The notes under the pieces are model-generated. The model did no database searches. It saw nothing but the letters and a program-made list of their open reading frames with translations, and was not told the DNA's origin. The position numbers were made by a program, and so were the translations under genes. From contig JAXMEB010000003.1 in NCBI GenBank assembly GCA_046348545.1, forward strand, positions 1 to 64,000: a stretch of DNA of 64,000 nt, in the 5' to 3' direction. Positions within the stretch are counted from its first letter, which is position 1; the number at the start of each line of letters is the position of its first letter. The stretch comes from JAXMEB01 sp046348545. GTDB lineage: Bacteria > Pseudomonadota > Gammaproteobacteria > Berkiellales > Berkiellaceae. Shown here piece by piece: positions 36,258 through 45,969 of the stretch.

Positions 36258-38190
36258 AGTTGGATTCAAACTCCAACAATTCGGTGCCTTCAGTGACTTG
36301 ATCCCCTATTTTGTAAAATATCTGTTTGACAATGCCAGTTCTAGGCGCTGCGATGGTATGTTCCATTTTCATGGCTTCCATAATCAGCATTTTTTCTCCA
36401 ACTTTAACAGTCACACCTTGTGTTACAAAAATTTGCCGTATCACACCAGGCATCGGTGCAGCAAGCGCACTATCACATTCCTTATGTTTACTTAGATTAA
36501 CTGAATAATCTGCTAATTTAATTCGATAATGATACCCTTCATGATTCAACCAAACATGGTTCTCAACACTGTAAGCAAATACCTTATACGTTTTAAGTAA
36601 ATCATTAACGATTAAAAAGAATCCATCCGGACTTGTCTTTAAGCGCAGTTTAGCGTGATTAAATATCCAAAGCTCTGAATGGATGTCATGTTGTAGTTTA
36701 ATATTCAGCGCAGTGTGATTGACTATGATATCAAATGTACGCTCAAATCTTTGATTCAAGCGCCAAAATGATAAAAACTTGTTCTGCTTCAGTAACCAAT
36801 AAGCTATGGCCAATGCGCCGATATGTTCGAAGGGGTGTGGCAACGTTATGAGTTTATCTAGTTGATGCGAGATATATGCAGTTGAGGGCTGCTCTCGAGT
36901 AAACTCTGAATTAGAGGTAATATTTTTTAAGAAATTCAAATTTGTGACAGGGCCTGCGATATGATAATGTCTTAAACCTTGCTCTAAAATTTGAATAGCT
37001 TCTGACCGTGTTTGGCCTTTAGCAATTATTTTGCTGAGCATTGGATCGAAATTAATGCCAATGGTATCGCCACTTTGGATCCCAGTATCGATTCGAATGC
37101 TATCACATGCTTCTGAAGACAAAGCATGAATTGTGCCTGAAGTGGGCAGAAAACCTTGGCCAGGATCTTCAGAATAAATTCGTGCTTCAATTGCATGACC
37201 CTGTTGTACAATATTATTTTGGTTTAATGGTAGGGGTTTGCCTTCAGCAACATCGAGCTGCCATGCGACTAAGTCTTGTCCAGTAATCATTTCTGTGACA
37301 GGATGCTCAACTTGTAATCTCGTATTCATTTCCATGAAGTAAAAATTATCATCCGCCACTAAAAATTCAATGGTGCCAGCCCCAACATAGTCAAGCGATT
37401 CAGTAATCTTCACAGCAGCAGCATACATATTTTGTATAGTAACATCAGATATTACTGAAGCAGGCGCTTCTTCAATAATTTTTTGATATCGCCTTTGAAT
37501 AGAGCAATTACGTTCAAAAAGATGAACTACATTGCCGTGTTGATCACCAAAGACTTGAACTTCGATGTGATACGCCGTCGGGAAGTATTTTTCAAGAATG
37601 ATATGGGAAGAACCAAAACTTAGTGCGCTTTCGCGTTTTGCACCTTCGATCGCATTTTCTAGTTGATCAACCTGTGTGACAATACGCATGCCTTTCCCGC
37701 CACCACCATAGGATGCTTTGATTAAAATAGGTAACCCTATTTCTTTGGCAGCTTGTATTAAGTGAGTTGTGCTTTGATCTGTGCCTTGATAGCCGGGTAT
37801 GGTTTGGATATTCAGCTTTTCAACCCATTCCTTGGCTACAGACTTGATCCCCATTTTATCGATGGCTTCGCTGCTAGGACCAATAAGTATGATATGGTTG
37901 TCTTCGCAGGCTTTTGCGAATGCTGGATTCTCAGATAAAAAACCATATCCTGGATGAATGGCATCGAGGTGATTTTCCTTAGCAAGTTCAATTATTTTGG
38001 GTATATTGAGATAGGTTTCACTTAAAGAACCTTCTCCTAGATAAAAAGCTTCATCTGCAGCTATTACATGTAACGCGTGTTGGTCAGCTTGATTGAATAT
38101 TGCGGCACACCGTATGCCGCGTTCTCTGGCTGTACGTATGATGCGACAGGCTATTTCACCTCGATTCGCGATCAGCAATCTTTTGATCAT
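36250..38190 (-). CDS. liuD: methylcrotonyl-CoA carboxylase, biotin-containing alpha subunit
   Basis: 646 residues. Biotin carboxylase domain: LLIANRGEIACRIIRTARE, HPGYGFLSENPAFA, KASYGGGGKGMRIV, FMEMNTRLQVEHPVTEMITG. The C-terminal biotinyl domain has the lysine motif IMEAMKMEHTIAAP. Carboxylates 3-methylcrotonyl-CoA with LiuB. The partner genes liuB, liuC and liuE fix the substrate assignment. Confidence 0.95.
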   Translation of the reverse strand: MIKRLLIANRGEIACRIIRTARERGIRCAAIFNQADQHALHVIAADEAFYLGEGSLSETYLNIPKIIELAKENHLDAIHPGYGFLSENPAFAKACEDNHIILIGPSSEAIDKMGIKSVAKEWVEKLNIQTIPGYQGTDQSTTHLIQAAKEIGLPILIKASYGGGGKGMRIVTQVDQLENAIEGAKRESALSFGSSHIILEKYFPTAYHIEVQVFGDQHGNVVHLFERNCSIQRRYQKIIEEAPASVISDVTIQNMYAAAVKITESLDYVGAGTIEFLVADDNFYFMEMNTRLQVEHPVTEMITGQDLVAWQLDVAEGKPLPLNQNNIVQQGHAIEARIYSEDPGQGFLPTSGTIHALSSEACDSIRIDTGIQSGDTIGINFDPMLSKIIAKGQTRSEAIQILEQGLRHYHIAGPVTNLNFLKNITSNSEFTREQPSTAYISHQLDKLITLPHPFEHIGALAIAYWLLKQNKFLSFWRLNQRFERTFDIIVNHTALNIKLQHDIHSELWIFNHAKLRLKTSPDGFFLIVNDLLKTYKVFAYSVENHVWLNHEGYHYRIKLADYSVNLSKHKECDSALAAPMPGVIRQIFVTQGVTVKVGEKMLIMEAMKMEHTIAAPRTGIVKQIFYKIGDQVTEGTELLEFESNYE

Positions 38191-38199
38191 ATATTCCCA

Positions 38200-38985
38200 T
38201 TATGCCCAATCGGGTCTACGTTTTTCTAGAAAAGCAGCAATACCAGCTTGACCTTCTGGCGAAACACGAATTTTTGCAATTGCTTCAACGGTATAGTTTA
38301 AAACAGAATCAGAAATAGGAGGGGGAGAAAGGGTTCTGATTAAGTCCACAGAGGATTTGAGCGCTTGTGGGCCATTCCTAATAATAAGAGATAGATAATT
38401 ATGAAGGGTCTCTTGTAGTTTGGAATGGTCAACGACTTCATGACAAAGACCAATCCGCAGCGCGTCTTGTGCTGAAAATTTCTCGGCGGTCATAAAATAG
38501 CGTAAAGCTTGACGTGCACCAATTGCGTGGATCACATAAGGACTGATGGTTGCCGGGATGAGCCCTAGTTTCGTTTCAGAAAAGCAGAATGTTGCATCAT
38601 GGCTAGCCAGCACTATTTTGCAAATAGCCGCAAGACCTGCGCCACCACCGTATGCACCGCCTCGAATGACACCGATGGTTGGAATAGAGAATTCATATAA
38701 TGTTTTAAACATCAATCCGAGTCGTTTGGCATCCCTGTAATTTTCTTCGAATGAAAATTGTGACATTCTACCCATCCAATTGAGATCAGCGCCGGCAGAG
38801 AAATGAGGGCCTTCATGTGTTAAAACAATAGCGCGAATGTTTTGATGTTGCGAGATAGTGTTGAAATGAGCTAGCAGTAATTCGATAGTATTTTCATTAA
38901 AAGCATTATGAACTTCAGGTCGATTAAGTGTGATTGTGGCAATGTGATTTGAAATATCGAGTTTAACCTCAGTTTCTTTAATCAT
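38200..38985 (-). CDS. liuC: enoyl-CoA hydratase, 3-methylglutaconyl-CoA hydratase
   Basis: 261 residues of the crotonase fold: HFSAGADLNWMGRMS (oxyanion hole), GGAYGGGAGLAAICKIVLAS and FCFSETKLGLIPATISPYVI. Hydrates 3-methylglutaconyl-CoA to HMG-CoA. Its ATG overlaps the liuB stop by 4 bp. Confidence 0.93.
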   Translation of the reverse strand: MIKETEVKLDISNHIATITLNRPEVHNAFNENTIELLLAHFNTISQHQNIRAIVLTHEGPHFSAGADLNWMGRMSQFSFEENYRDAKRLGLMFKTLYEFSIPTIGVIRGGAYGGGAGLAAICKIVLASHDATFCFSETKLGLIPATISPYVIHAIGARQALRYFMTAEKFSAQDALRIGLCHEVVDHSKLQETLHNYLSLIIRNGPQALKSSVDLIRTLSPPPISDSVLNYTVEAIAKIRVSPEGQAGIAAFLEKRRPDWA

Positions 38986-40589
38986 ATTCTGAAAATCCCA
39001 AATTGTGTTTCCCGAATTGGGGCATTGAGAGAGGCAGATAAGCTTAAACCCAAGACCTGTCTGGTATCGACTGGATCAATTACACCATCATCCCATAATC
39101 TGGCGCTAGAGTAATAAGGGTGCCCTTGTAGATCATATTGATCAACCACTTCTTTGATAAATTGTGATTCACTCGTTTTGTCCCAGGCTTTGCCTTGATG
39201 CTTTAACTTGGCGGCTTTAACTTGAGCCAATACACTACCAGCCTGTTCGCCACCCATCACTGAAATGCGCGCATTGGGCCACATCCATAAAAAACGCGGT
39301 TCATAGGCACGGCCACACATTCCATAATTACCAGCGCCAAAGCTACCACCAATGATCACTGTTAACTTGGGAACATTGGCATTGCTGACAGCCGTGACCA
39401 GTTTGGCACCATCCTTTGCGATCCCGCCTTCTTCATAGCGTTTGCCGACCATAAAGCCTGTGATATTTTGAAGAAAGATAAGTGGAATTTTTCGTTGGCA
39501 ACAAAGTTCAATAAAGTGGGTGCCCTTTTTAGCAGATTCGCTGAATAAAATGCCGTTATTCGCTATAATTCCAACAGGATAACCATATAAGTGCGCGAAT
39601 CCACAGATGAGTGTTTGGCCATATAGTGCTTTGAATTCATGAAACTCAGAATCATCAATAAGACGGGCAATGATTTCTTTGACATTCATAGGATGCTTGA
39701 GATCGGGTGGAATAAGCCCATAAATTTCTTCAATAGGGTAGTGTGGCTCGCGAATGGGTTGTAAGGACCAAGGTAAATGTTTTTCATTAGTTGTATGTTT
39801 GATGGCTTCGCGAGCCATCATGAGCGCTTCGGTATCATTTTCAGCATAATGATCGGCTACACCAGAGATTCGGCAATGTACATCTGCGCCACCTAAAGCC
39901 TCAGCGGTGACTTCTTCACCCGTCGCTGCTTTGACCAGTGGAGGGCCTGCTAGGAAAATGGTCGCTTGGTTTTTAACCATGATCGACTCGTCCGCCATGG
40001 CAGGCACATAAGCACCACCCGCAGTACACGATCCCATGACGACAGCAATTTGTGGAATGCCTTTGGCAGACATGGTAGCTTGGTTAAAAAAGATACGGCC
40101 AAAATGTTCACGATCAGGAAATACCTCGGCTTGGTGGGGTAGGTTAGCACCACCAGAATCTACTAGATAGATGCAAGGTAATTGATTTTGTTCTGCGATT
40201 GTCTGGGCGCGAATATGTTTTTTGACAGTAATGGGGTAGTAAGTTCCGCCCTTGACGGTCGCATCATTGACAATAATCATACATTCTTTGCCGTGGATAC
40301 GACCAATCCCCGTGATGATACCACCAGCGGGCACAGCTTCATCGTAGAGCTCATAGCCTGCCAGTTGTGAGAGTTCCAAAAATGGCGAGTCGGGATCGAG
40401 TAACACATTGATTCGTTCACGGGGTAATAGTTTGCCACGAGCGGTGTGTTTTGCTCGAGCGTCTTCCCCACCACCAGCTACAATCATTTCGACTTGATGC
40501 TTCAGATCGGCTACTTTATCGACCATAGTCGATAAATTATGTTGATAATCCATCGATTGCGGACTGACTGAGCTAGGAAGACGCGCCAT
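38982..40589 (-). CDS. liuB: methylcrotonyl-CoA carboxylase beta (carboxyltransferase) subunit
   Basis: 535 residues of acetyl-CoA carboxyltransferase type: ARAKHTARGKLLPRERINVLLDP, YLVDSGGANLPHQAEVFPD, VMGSCTAGGAYVPAM, FLQNITGFMVG and GGSFGAGNYGMCGRAYEPRF. Transfers CO2 from biotin of LiuD to methylcrotonyl-CoA. Confidence 0.95.
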   Translation of the reverse strand: MARLPSSVSPQSMDYQHNLSTMVDKVADLKHQVEMIVAGGGEDARAKHTARGKLLPRERINVLLDPDSPFLELSQLAGYELYDEAVPAGGIITGIGRIHGKECMIIVNDATVKGGTYYPITVKKHIRAQTIAEQNQLPCIYLVDSGGANLPHQAEVFPDREHFGRIFFNQATMSAKGIPQIAVVMGSCTAGGAYVPAMADESIMVKNQATIFLAGPPLVKAATGEEVTAEALGGADVHCRISGVADHYAENDTEALMMAREAIKHTTNEKHLPWSLQPIREPHYPIEEIYGLIPPDLKHPMNVKEIIARLIDDSEFHEFKALYGQTLICGFAHLYGYPVGIIANNGILFSESAKKGTHFIELCCQRKIPLIFLQNITGFMVGKRYEEGGIAKDGAKLVTAVSNANVPKLTVIIGGSFGAGNYGMCGRAYEPRFLWMWPNARISVMGGEQAGSVLAQVKAAKLKHQGKAWDKTSESQFIKEVVDQYDLQGHPYYSSARLWDDGVIDPVDTRQVLGLSLSASLNAPIRETQFGIFRI

Positions 40590-40601
40590 GTTAATGAATC
40601 C

Positions 40602-41795
40602 TTATGCAACTTCAATTGCCAATGCGGTTGCTTCACCACCACCAATGCAAAGTGCTGCAATACCGCGACGTAGTCCTTTTTGCTTCAAAGCATGAATCAA
40701 GGTTGTCACAATACGGGCGCCGGATGCACCAATAGGATGTCCTAATGCACAAGCACCACCATAGATGTTGACGATTTCATGCGGTAATTCAAGTTGTTTC
40801 AAAGCCGCCAAAGTGACTACGGCAAAAGCTTCATTAATTTCAAACAAATCAACATCGCTTTTTTGCCATTTTGATTTGGCCAAGACTTTCTCAATCGCGC
40901 CTATTGGTGCAATGGTAAATTCTGCAGGCTTTTGAGCATGAGTTGCATGCGCTTTGATCGTCGCAAGGGGTTTCAAGCCGCGCTTGTCGGCTTCAGAACG
41001 ACGCATCATAAGATGTACGGCTGCTCCATCGGAAATAGCGCTTGAATTAGCAGCAGTCACAGTGCCATCTTTTTGAAAGGCAGGTTTCAGAGTTGGTATT
41101 TTGTCAGGTCTAGCTTTTAGCGGTAATTGATCATCATTGATGATGTGTATTTCTTTATTTTGTGTGACTTGAAGAGGCGTGATCTCGCTCATAAACCATT
41201 TATTTTTGATTGCCTTCTGAGCTCTATCCAATGATGCTAAGGCAAACTGATCTTGAGCTTCACGGGATAAGTGAAACCGTTCTGCAGTTTGTTCAGCAAA
41301 AACCCCCATTAATTTCCCTTTATCATAAGCATCTTCAAGGCCATCTAAAAACATATGATCTTGAGCTGTTTGATGTCCCATACGATAGCCTGTTCTGGCG
41401 CGGGGCAATAAGTAAGGTGCGTTGGACATGCTTTCCATGCCGCCGGCTATGATGATATTGCTCTGGCCACTCAAGAGTAAATCGTGTGCGAACATCATCG
41501 CTTTCATGCCTGAGCCGCACATTTTATTGATGGTGGTACAGGGTGTGTGATCGGGTAAGCCTGCTTTGAGCGTTGCTTGTCTGGCAGGTGCTTGACCTTG
41601 GCCTGCAGGTAAGACGCAGCCCAAGATCACTTCATCGATTTGGTTATTCGGAAAATCAACCGCCTTGAGTGTCTCAGCAATCACAGCACTGCCTAGTTCA
41701 GCCGCTGTGAGTGCTGAAATAGCACCCAGGAAGTCACCAATGGGTGTGCGTTTCGTGCTGACGATGACTATGGGATCGTTTTCAATATTCGTCAT
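40602..41795 (-). CDS. atoB: acetyl-CoA acetyltransferase (thiolase)
   Basis: ATG 41795 has AGAGGA nine bases upstream; ATG 41840 would overlap liuA. 397 residues. Catalytic Cys in INKMCGSGMKA, His in GGACALGHPIGASGAR, second Cys in ALCIGGGEATAL. Cleaves acetoacetyl-CoA made by ScoAB to two acetyl-CoA. It sits between liuA and liuB. Confidence 0.94.
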   Translation of the reverse strand: MTNIENDPIVIVSTKRTPIGDFLGAISALTAAELGSAVIAETLKAVDFPNNQIDEVILGCVLPAGQGQAPARQATLKAGLPDHTPCTTINKMCGSGMKAMMFAHDLLLSGQSNIIIAGGMESMSNAPYLLPRARTGYRMGHQTAQDHMFLDGLEDAYDKGKLMGVFAEQTAERFHLSREAQDQFALASLDRAQKAIKNKWFMSEITPLQVTQNKEIHIINDDQLPLKARPDKIPTLKPAFQKDGTVTAANSSAISDGAAVHLMMRRSEADKRGLKPLATIKAHATHAQKPAEFTIAPIGAIEKVLAKSKWQKSDVDLFEINEAFAVVTLAALKQLELPHEIVNIYGGACALGHPIGASGARIVTTLIHALKQKGLRRGIAALCIGGGEATALAIEVA

Positions 41796-41808
41796 CTTCG
41801 ATATCCTC

Positions 41809-42969
41809 TTAAGTTGTTTCTTTGAAAAGTTCTCGACCAATTATCAAGCGGCGTATCTCTGAGGTGCCTGCACCGATTTCATAGAGTTTAGCATCGCGTA
41901 GCAATCGGCCGGTTGGAAATTCATTAATATAGCCATTCCCACCCAAACATTGTATGGCTTGAAGTGCAACCTGTGTTGCGCGCTCTGAAGTGAATAAAAT
42001 AGCAGAAGCGGCATCTTTGTTGGTAATCTTGCCTTGATCTGCAGCTTTTGCTGAAGCATAGAGTAAGGCTCGACTCGATGTGAGGTCCGTATACATATCA
42101 GCGACTTTAGATTGGATCAGCTGGAATTCACCAATCGACTGTCCGAATTGTTTGCGTTCATGAATATAAGGTAAAACAATGTCTAAGCAATTTTGCATGA
42201 TACCGACAGGACCTGCAGCTAAGACCACGCGTTCGTAATTTAATCCTCGCATGAGTACTTTAGCACCCTGATCGAGTTCGCCTAAAATATTGTCTTTGGG
42301 AACTTCACAGTTATCAAAAATCAATTCACAGGTATTAGAGCCTCGCATGCCAAGCTTATCTAATTTTTGGGCCGTACTAAATCCAGAAAAATTTTTCTCG
42401 ACAATAAATGCAGTGATTCCTTTTGAGGCTGAATTTTTGGTCGTACGCGCATAAATAATAAGTACATCTGCATCGGGGCCATTAGTGATCCACATTTTTG
42501 TGCCATTTAAAATGTAATGATCCCCTTTTGCTTCAGCTTTGAGTGAAAGACTCATCACATCGGAGCCTGAGCCGACTTCACTCATGGCTAATGCGCCGAC
42601 GTGTTCGCCACGACATAGCTTCGGTAAATACATTTTCTTTTGCTGAGGCGTGCCATGAAGCTTGATTTGATTGACACATAAATTAGAATGTGCCCCATAA
42701 CTCAAGCCAACCGATGCCGAAGCTCGACTGATTTCTTCCATCGCGATCACATGTTCCATGTAGCCTAAACCTGCGCCACCATACTCTTCTTCAACCGTAA
42801 TACCGAGTAGCCCAACAGCCCCCATTTGGGCCCACAAAGATCGAGGAAAGGTATTATTGTGATCGATGTCTTGAGCAATCGGCGCAATTTCTTTTTGAGC
42901 AAATTCATGCACCGTATGCTGTATCAAGGATGTAGTTTCTTCAAAACTAAAAGGCCCTAATGAACGCAT
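41809..42969 (-). CDS. liuA: isovaleryl-CoA dehydrogenase
   Basis: 386 residues from ATG 42969, five bases after AAGGAG. Acyl-CoA dehydrogenase motifs: LAMSEVGSGSDVMSL, KMWITNGPDADV, QCLGGNGYINEFP, GRLLRDAKLYEIGAGTSEIRR. A Glu on the catalytic helix near LNYERVVLAAGP is consistent with the IVD position of the base. Electrons pass to EtfBA. First gene of the liu operon; the 164-bp gap to the divergent bkd operon should hold both promoters. No LiuR-type regulator is visible. Confidence 0.93.
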   Translation of the reverse strand: MRSLGPFSFEETTSLIQHTVHEFAQKEIAPIAQDIDHNNTFPRSLWAQMGAVGLLGITVEEEYGGAGLGYMEHVIAMEEISRASASVGLSYGAHSNLCVNQIKLHGTPQQKKMYLPKLCRGEHVGALAMSEVGSGSDVMSLSLKAEAKGDHYILNGTKMWITNGPDADVLIIYARTTKNSASKGITAFIVEKNFSGFSTAQKLDKLGMRGSNTCELIFDNCEVPKDNILGELDQGAKVLMRGLNYERVVLAAGPVGIMQNCLDIVLPYIHERKQFGQSIGEFQLIQSKVADMYTDLTSSRALLYASAKAADQGKITNKDAASAILFTSERATQVALQAIQCLGGNGYINEFPTGRLLRDAKLYEIGAGTSEIRRLIIGRELFKETT

Positions 42970-43133
42970 ACACACTCCTTTGTTTAGTTGTCTTCATCAA
43001 GGTGAACAACTGTTGGTGAAAGCTGTAGTCAACAAACTTTATCCCGCTTAGGTTTAAATCACAAGAAGACATTTTAAGTTGAATCGAGTATGGTAAGCAG
43101 CCATGAGGCGAGAATAAAGCTAGTTAGGGAAAC

Positions 43134-43892
43134 ATGGACATTGTTGATCGCTTATTTATTGTTGCAGGTGCTGCATCGGGCATGGGACTTTCAACCGCTG
43201 AAATGCTTGCCAAACAGGGCGCTCGCCTGGCTCTGCTTGACATTCAAAACGATGCTTTGGAGGCAGCTGCTTTAAAATTAGAAGCGTTGCCGATTACAGT
43301 TGATGTTGCATCCAATGAGTTAGAAAGTTGCTTTAATAAAATAAAACAACATTTTAAGATGTCAATCAGTGGGTTAGTCAATTGTGTGGGCATAGCCCCC
43401 GCTGAAAAAATTATCAGTAAGACGAATGAGCCTGCACCTCTTAAACTTTTTCAACAAGTCCTTCAAATTAATTTAATCAGCGCCTTTAATCTAATGCGTT
43501 TATCGGCTGCTGATATGACTCAGCAAACACCCAGTGCAGATGGGGAACGCGGTGTTATCATCCATACGGCTTCGATTGCAGCTTATGAAGGTCAAATAGG
43601 TCAAGTGGCCTATAGTGCTTCGAAGAGTGGTATGGTTGGCATGATTCTCCCTGCAGCACGCGAATTAGCGCATTATGGGATCCGCGTCAATGCGATTGCG
43701 CCTGGTTTGATAGAAACACCTATGTTAAGAGGATTACCTGAGAAAGTGACACAGGCTTTACAAGCGCAATTACCTTTCCCTAAGCGATTTGGGAAACCGG
43801 AAGAATTCGCAAAACTGGTACGCCATATTATCGAAAATCCATTAATTAACGGCACGACCTTGCGTTTAGATGGTGCCTTAAGGATGAACTAA
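43134..43892 (+). CDS. short-chain dehydrogenase, 3-hydroxyacyl-CoA dehydrogenase type
   Basis: 252 residues. Nucleotide-binding VAGAASGMGLSTAEML, and catalytic YSASKSGMVGM (YxxxK). HTASIAAYEGQIGQVAYSAS and LPFPKRFGKPEEFAKLV resemble HSD17B10-type enzymes, which act on 2-methyl-3-hydroxybutyryl-CoA in isoleucine degradation. First gene before the bkd set, so a branched-chain role is likely. Confidence 0.85.
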   Translation: MDIVDRLFIVAGAASGMGLSTAEMLAKQGARLALLDIQNDALEAAALKLEALPITVDVASNELESCFNKIKQHFKMSISGLVNCVGIAPAEKIISKTNEPAPLKLFQQVLQINLISAFNLMRLSAADMTQQTPSADGERGVIIHTASIAAYEGQIGQVAYSASKSGMVGMILPAARELAHYGIRVNAIAPGLIETPMLRGLPEKVTQALQAQLPFPKRFGKPEEFAKLVRHIIENPLINGTTLRLDGALRMN

Positions 43893-43902
43893 GCGAGACT
43901 AA

Positions 43903-45006
43903 ATGATGAACTATCTTAAAACCGTTGCACATTTCGAAATTCCTTACACGCGATATTTAACACCCGAAGGCAAACTAGAACAACCTCTGCCTATTTTTGC
44001 ACAACAAGCTCAAAATTTAATTGAGATGTATCGTATGATGGTTCTCACGCGTCAATTTGATCGCAGGGCAATCAATTTACAACGAACTGGAAAGTTAGGG
44101 ACTTATCCGGCTACCCTTGGCCAAGAAGCGATTGGGGTTGGTATTGCGGCAGCCATGGTAAAAGAAGATGTGTTTTTGCCATATTACCGTGAATATGGTG
44201 GCCAAATCTGGCGAGGCGTCACTATGGAGGAAATTCTCTTGTATTGGGGCGGGAATGAGCTTGGAAGTTGTTTTCAACATCCGAATGCACGACAAGATTT
44301 TCCCATAGCGGTGCCCATTGGGAGTCAAACCTTACATGCGGTTGGAGTTGCATTTGCTTTAAAGCACCAAAAGAAACCTTTTGCAGCCGTAACGACGGTG
44401 GGTGATGGGGGAACGTCTAGAGGTGATTTTTATGAGGCCATTAATGTGGCCGGTGCTTGGGAGTTACCGGTTGTATTTGTAATTAACAACAATCAATGGG
44501 CTATCTCAGTACGACGTGAACATCAAAGTAAAGCACAAACATTAGCTCAAAAAGCCATTGCAGGGGGTATAAAAGGGATACAAGTTGATGGAAACGACGT
44601 GATTGCAGTTCGTCAGGTGATGGCAGAAGCATTGGAAGCAGCGCGTAAACATCATCAAGCGTCAGTGATTGAAGCAATTACTTATCGAATGTGTGACCAT
44701 ACGACGGCAGATGATGCAAGCCGTTATCGTCCTCAAGAAGAGGTGAGCGGTCATCAAATCGAGGACCCTATTCTGAGATTGAGAAATCATCTCGTCAATA
44801 TTAACGCTTGGGATAAAGACAAAGAAAAAGCACTCAGTGAGGAAGTTGCTGAGAAAGTAAATCAAGCTGTGGAGCGTTATCTTAATGCGCCGATTCAACC
44901 TGTGAGTAGCATGTTTGACTACCTATATGCACAATTGCCAGAAGCTTATGTTGAACAGTATGAAGAATTAAAGACAAGGAGCGATGAATGCCAGTCATCA
45001 CATTAG
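43903..45006 (+). CDS. bkdA1: branched-chain 2-oxoacid (or pyruvate) dehydrogenase E1 alpha
   Basis: 367 residues. The ThDP motif runs from GDGGTSRGDFYEAINVA to VVFVINNNQWAISV. The phosphorylation-loop region YRMCDHTTADDASRYRP follows. The sequence alone leaves pyruvate possible; adjacency to the liu operon and the SDR favours branched-chain 2-oxoacids. The 3' end overlaps the beta gene by 19 bp. Confidence 0.85.
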   Translation: MMNYLKTVAHFEIPYTRYLTPEGKLEQPLPIFAQQAQNLIEMYRMMVLTRQFDRRAINLQRTGKLGTYPATLGQEAIGVGIAAAMVKEDVFLPYYREYGGQIWRGVTMEEILLYWGGNELGSCFQHPNARQDFPIAVPIGSQTLHAVGVAFALKHQKKPFAAVTTVGDGGTSRGDFYEAINVAGAWELPVVFVINNNQWAISVRREHQSKAQTLAQKAIAGGIKGIQVDGNDVIAVRQVMAEALEAARKHHQASVIEAITYRMCDHTTADDASRYRPQEEVSGHQIEDPILRLRNHLVNINAWDKDKEKALSEEVAEKVNQAVERYLNAPIQPVSSMFDYLYAQLPEAYVEQYEELKTRSDECQSSH

Positions 45007-45968
45007 TTGAAGCCGTGACGCAAGCCCTCGCTTATGAGTTGGAGCATGACCAACAAGTTGTGGTTTTTGGCGAAGATGTGGGGCGCAATGGGGGCGTTTT
45101 TAGAGCAACCAATGGATTACAGCAGCGTTTTGGTGAAGAGCGTGTTAAAGACTCACCATTGGCTGAAAATTTGATAGCAGGTCTATGCGTCGGCATGGCG
45201 GCACAAGGATTGAAGCCGGTTGCAGAAATCCAATTTATGGGTTTTCTCTATTCGAGTTTAGATCAAATCATCAATCATGCTTCTCGTATGCGAAATCGTA
45301 CGCGAGGCCGTCTCACTTGTCCGATGGTGATTCGAACACCTTATGGTGGCGGCATTCATGCGCCAGAGCATCATTCTGAGAGCACAGAAGCAATACTGGC
45401 CCATTTGCCTGGACTTCGTGTCGTCATCCCTTCGTCTCCCGCAAGAGCCTATGGTTTATTGTTGGCAGCGATTCGCGATCCGGATCCAGTCATCTTTTTG
45501 GAACCCACGCGTGTTTATCGACGTGTCAAAGAAGAGGTGCCCGATGATGGCAAAGCTTTACCTCTGGATGTATGCTTTCAGTTACGTGAAGGTAGCGACA
45601 TTACGTTAGTGAGCTGGGGTGCGATGATGCATGAGACTTTGCAAGTGGCTGATCACCTCGCCGAACAAGGGATCCAGGCAGATGTCTTGGATGTTGCGAC
45701 TATCAAGCCATTGGATATGACTTCGATTATTGCTTCTGTGGAAAAGACAGGGCGGTGTGTGATTGTTCAAGAAGCGGTTCAAACCTGTTCAGTTGGATCC
45801 GAAATTGCAGCAACCTTGGCTGAAAAAGCGCTCACTGCTTTGATGGCGCCGGTTATACGGGTTTCCGGATATGACACCATTATGCCACTGTATCAGCTTG
45901 AAAAAGTTTATATGCCCAGTGAGACAAAAATCATGAAGGCAGTTCAACAGGTTATGGAGTACGCATAA
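44988..45968 (+). CDS. bkdA2: 2-oxoacid dehydrogenase E1 beta
   Basis: 326 residues; AAGGAG precedes ATG 44988. Typical segments: VFGEDVGRNGGVFRATNGL, SPLAENLIAGLCVGMAAQG, TPYGGGIHAPEHHSES and VQEAVQTCSVGSEIAA. Forms the alpha2beta2 E1 with the preceding gene and decarboxylates the 2-oxoacid onto lipoyl-E2. Confidence 0.88.
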   Translation: MPVITLVEAVTQALAYELEHDQQVVVFGEDVGRNGGVFRATNGLQQRFGEERVKDSPLAENLIAGLCVGMAAQGLKPVAEIQFMGFLYSSLDQIINHASRMRNRTRGRLTCPMVIRTPYGGGIHAPEHHSESTEAILAHLPGLRVVIPSSPARAYGLLLAAIRDPDPVIFLEPTRVYRRVKEEVPDDGKALPLDVCFQLREGSDITLVSWGAMMHETLQVADHLAEQGIQADVLDVATIKPLDMTSIIASVEKTGRCVIVQEAVQTCSVGSEIAATLAEKALTALMAPVIRVSGYDTIMPLYQLEKVYMPSETKIMKAVQQVMEYA

Positions 45969-45969
45969 T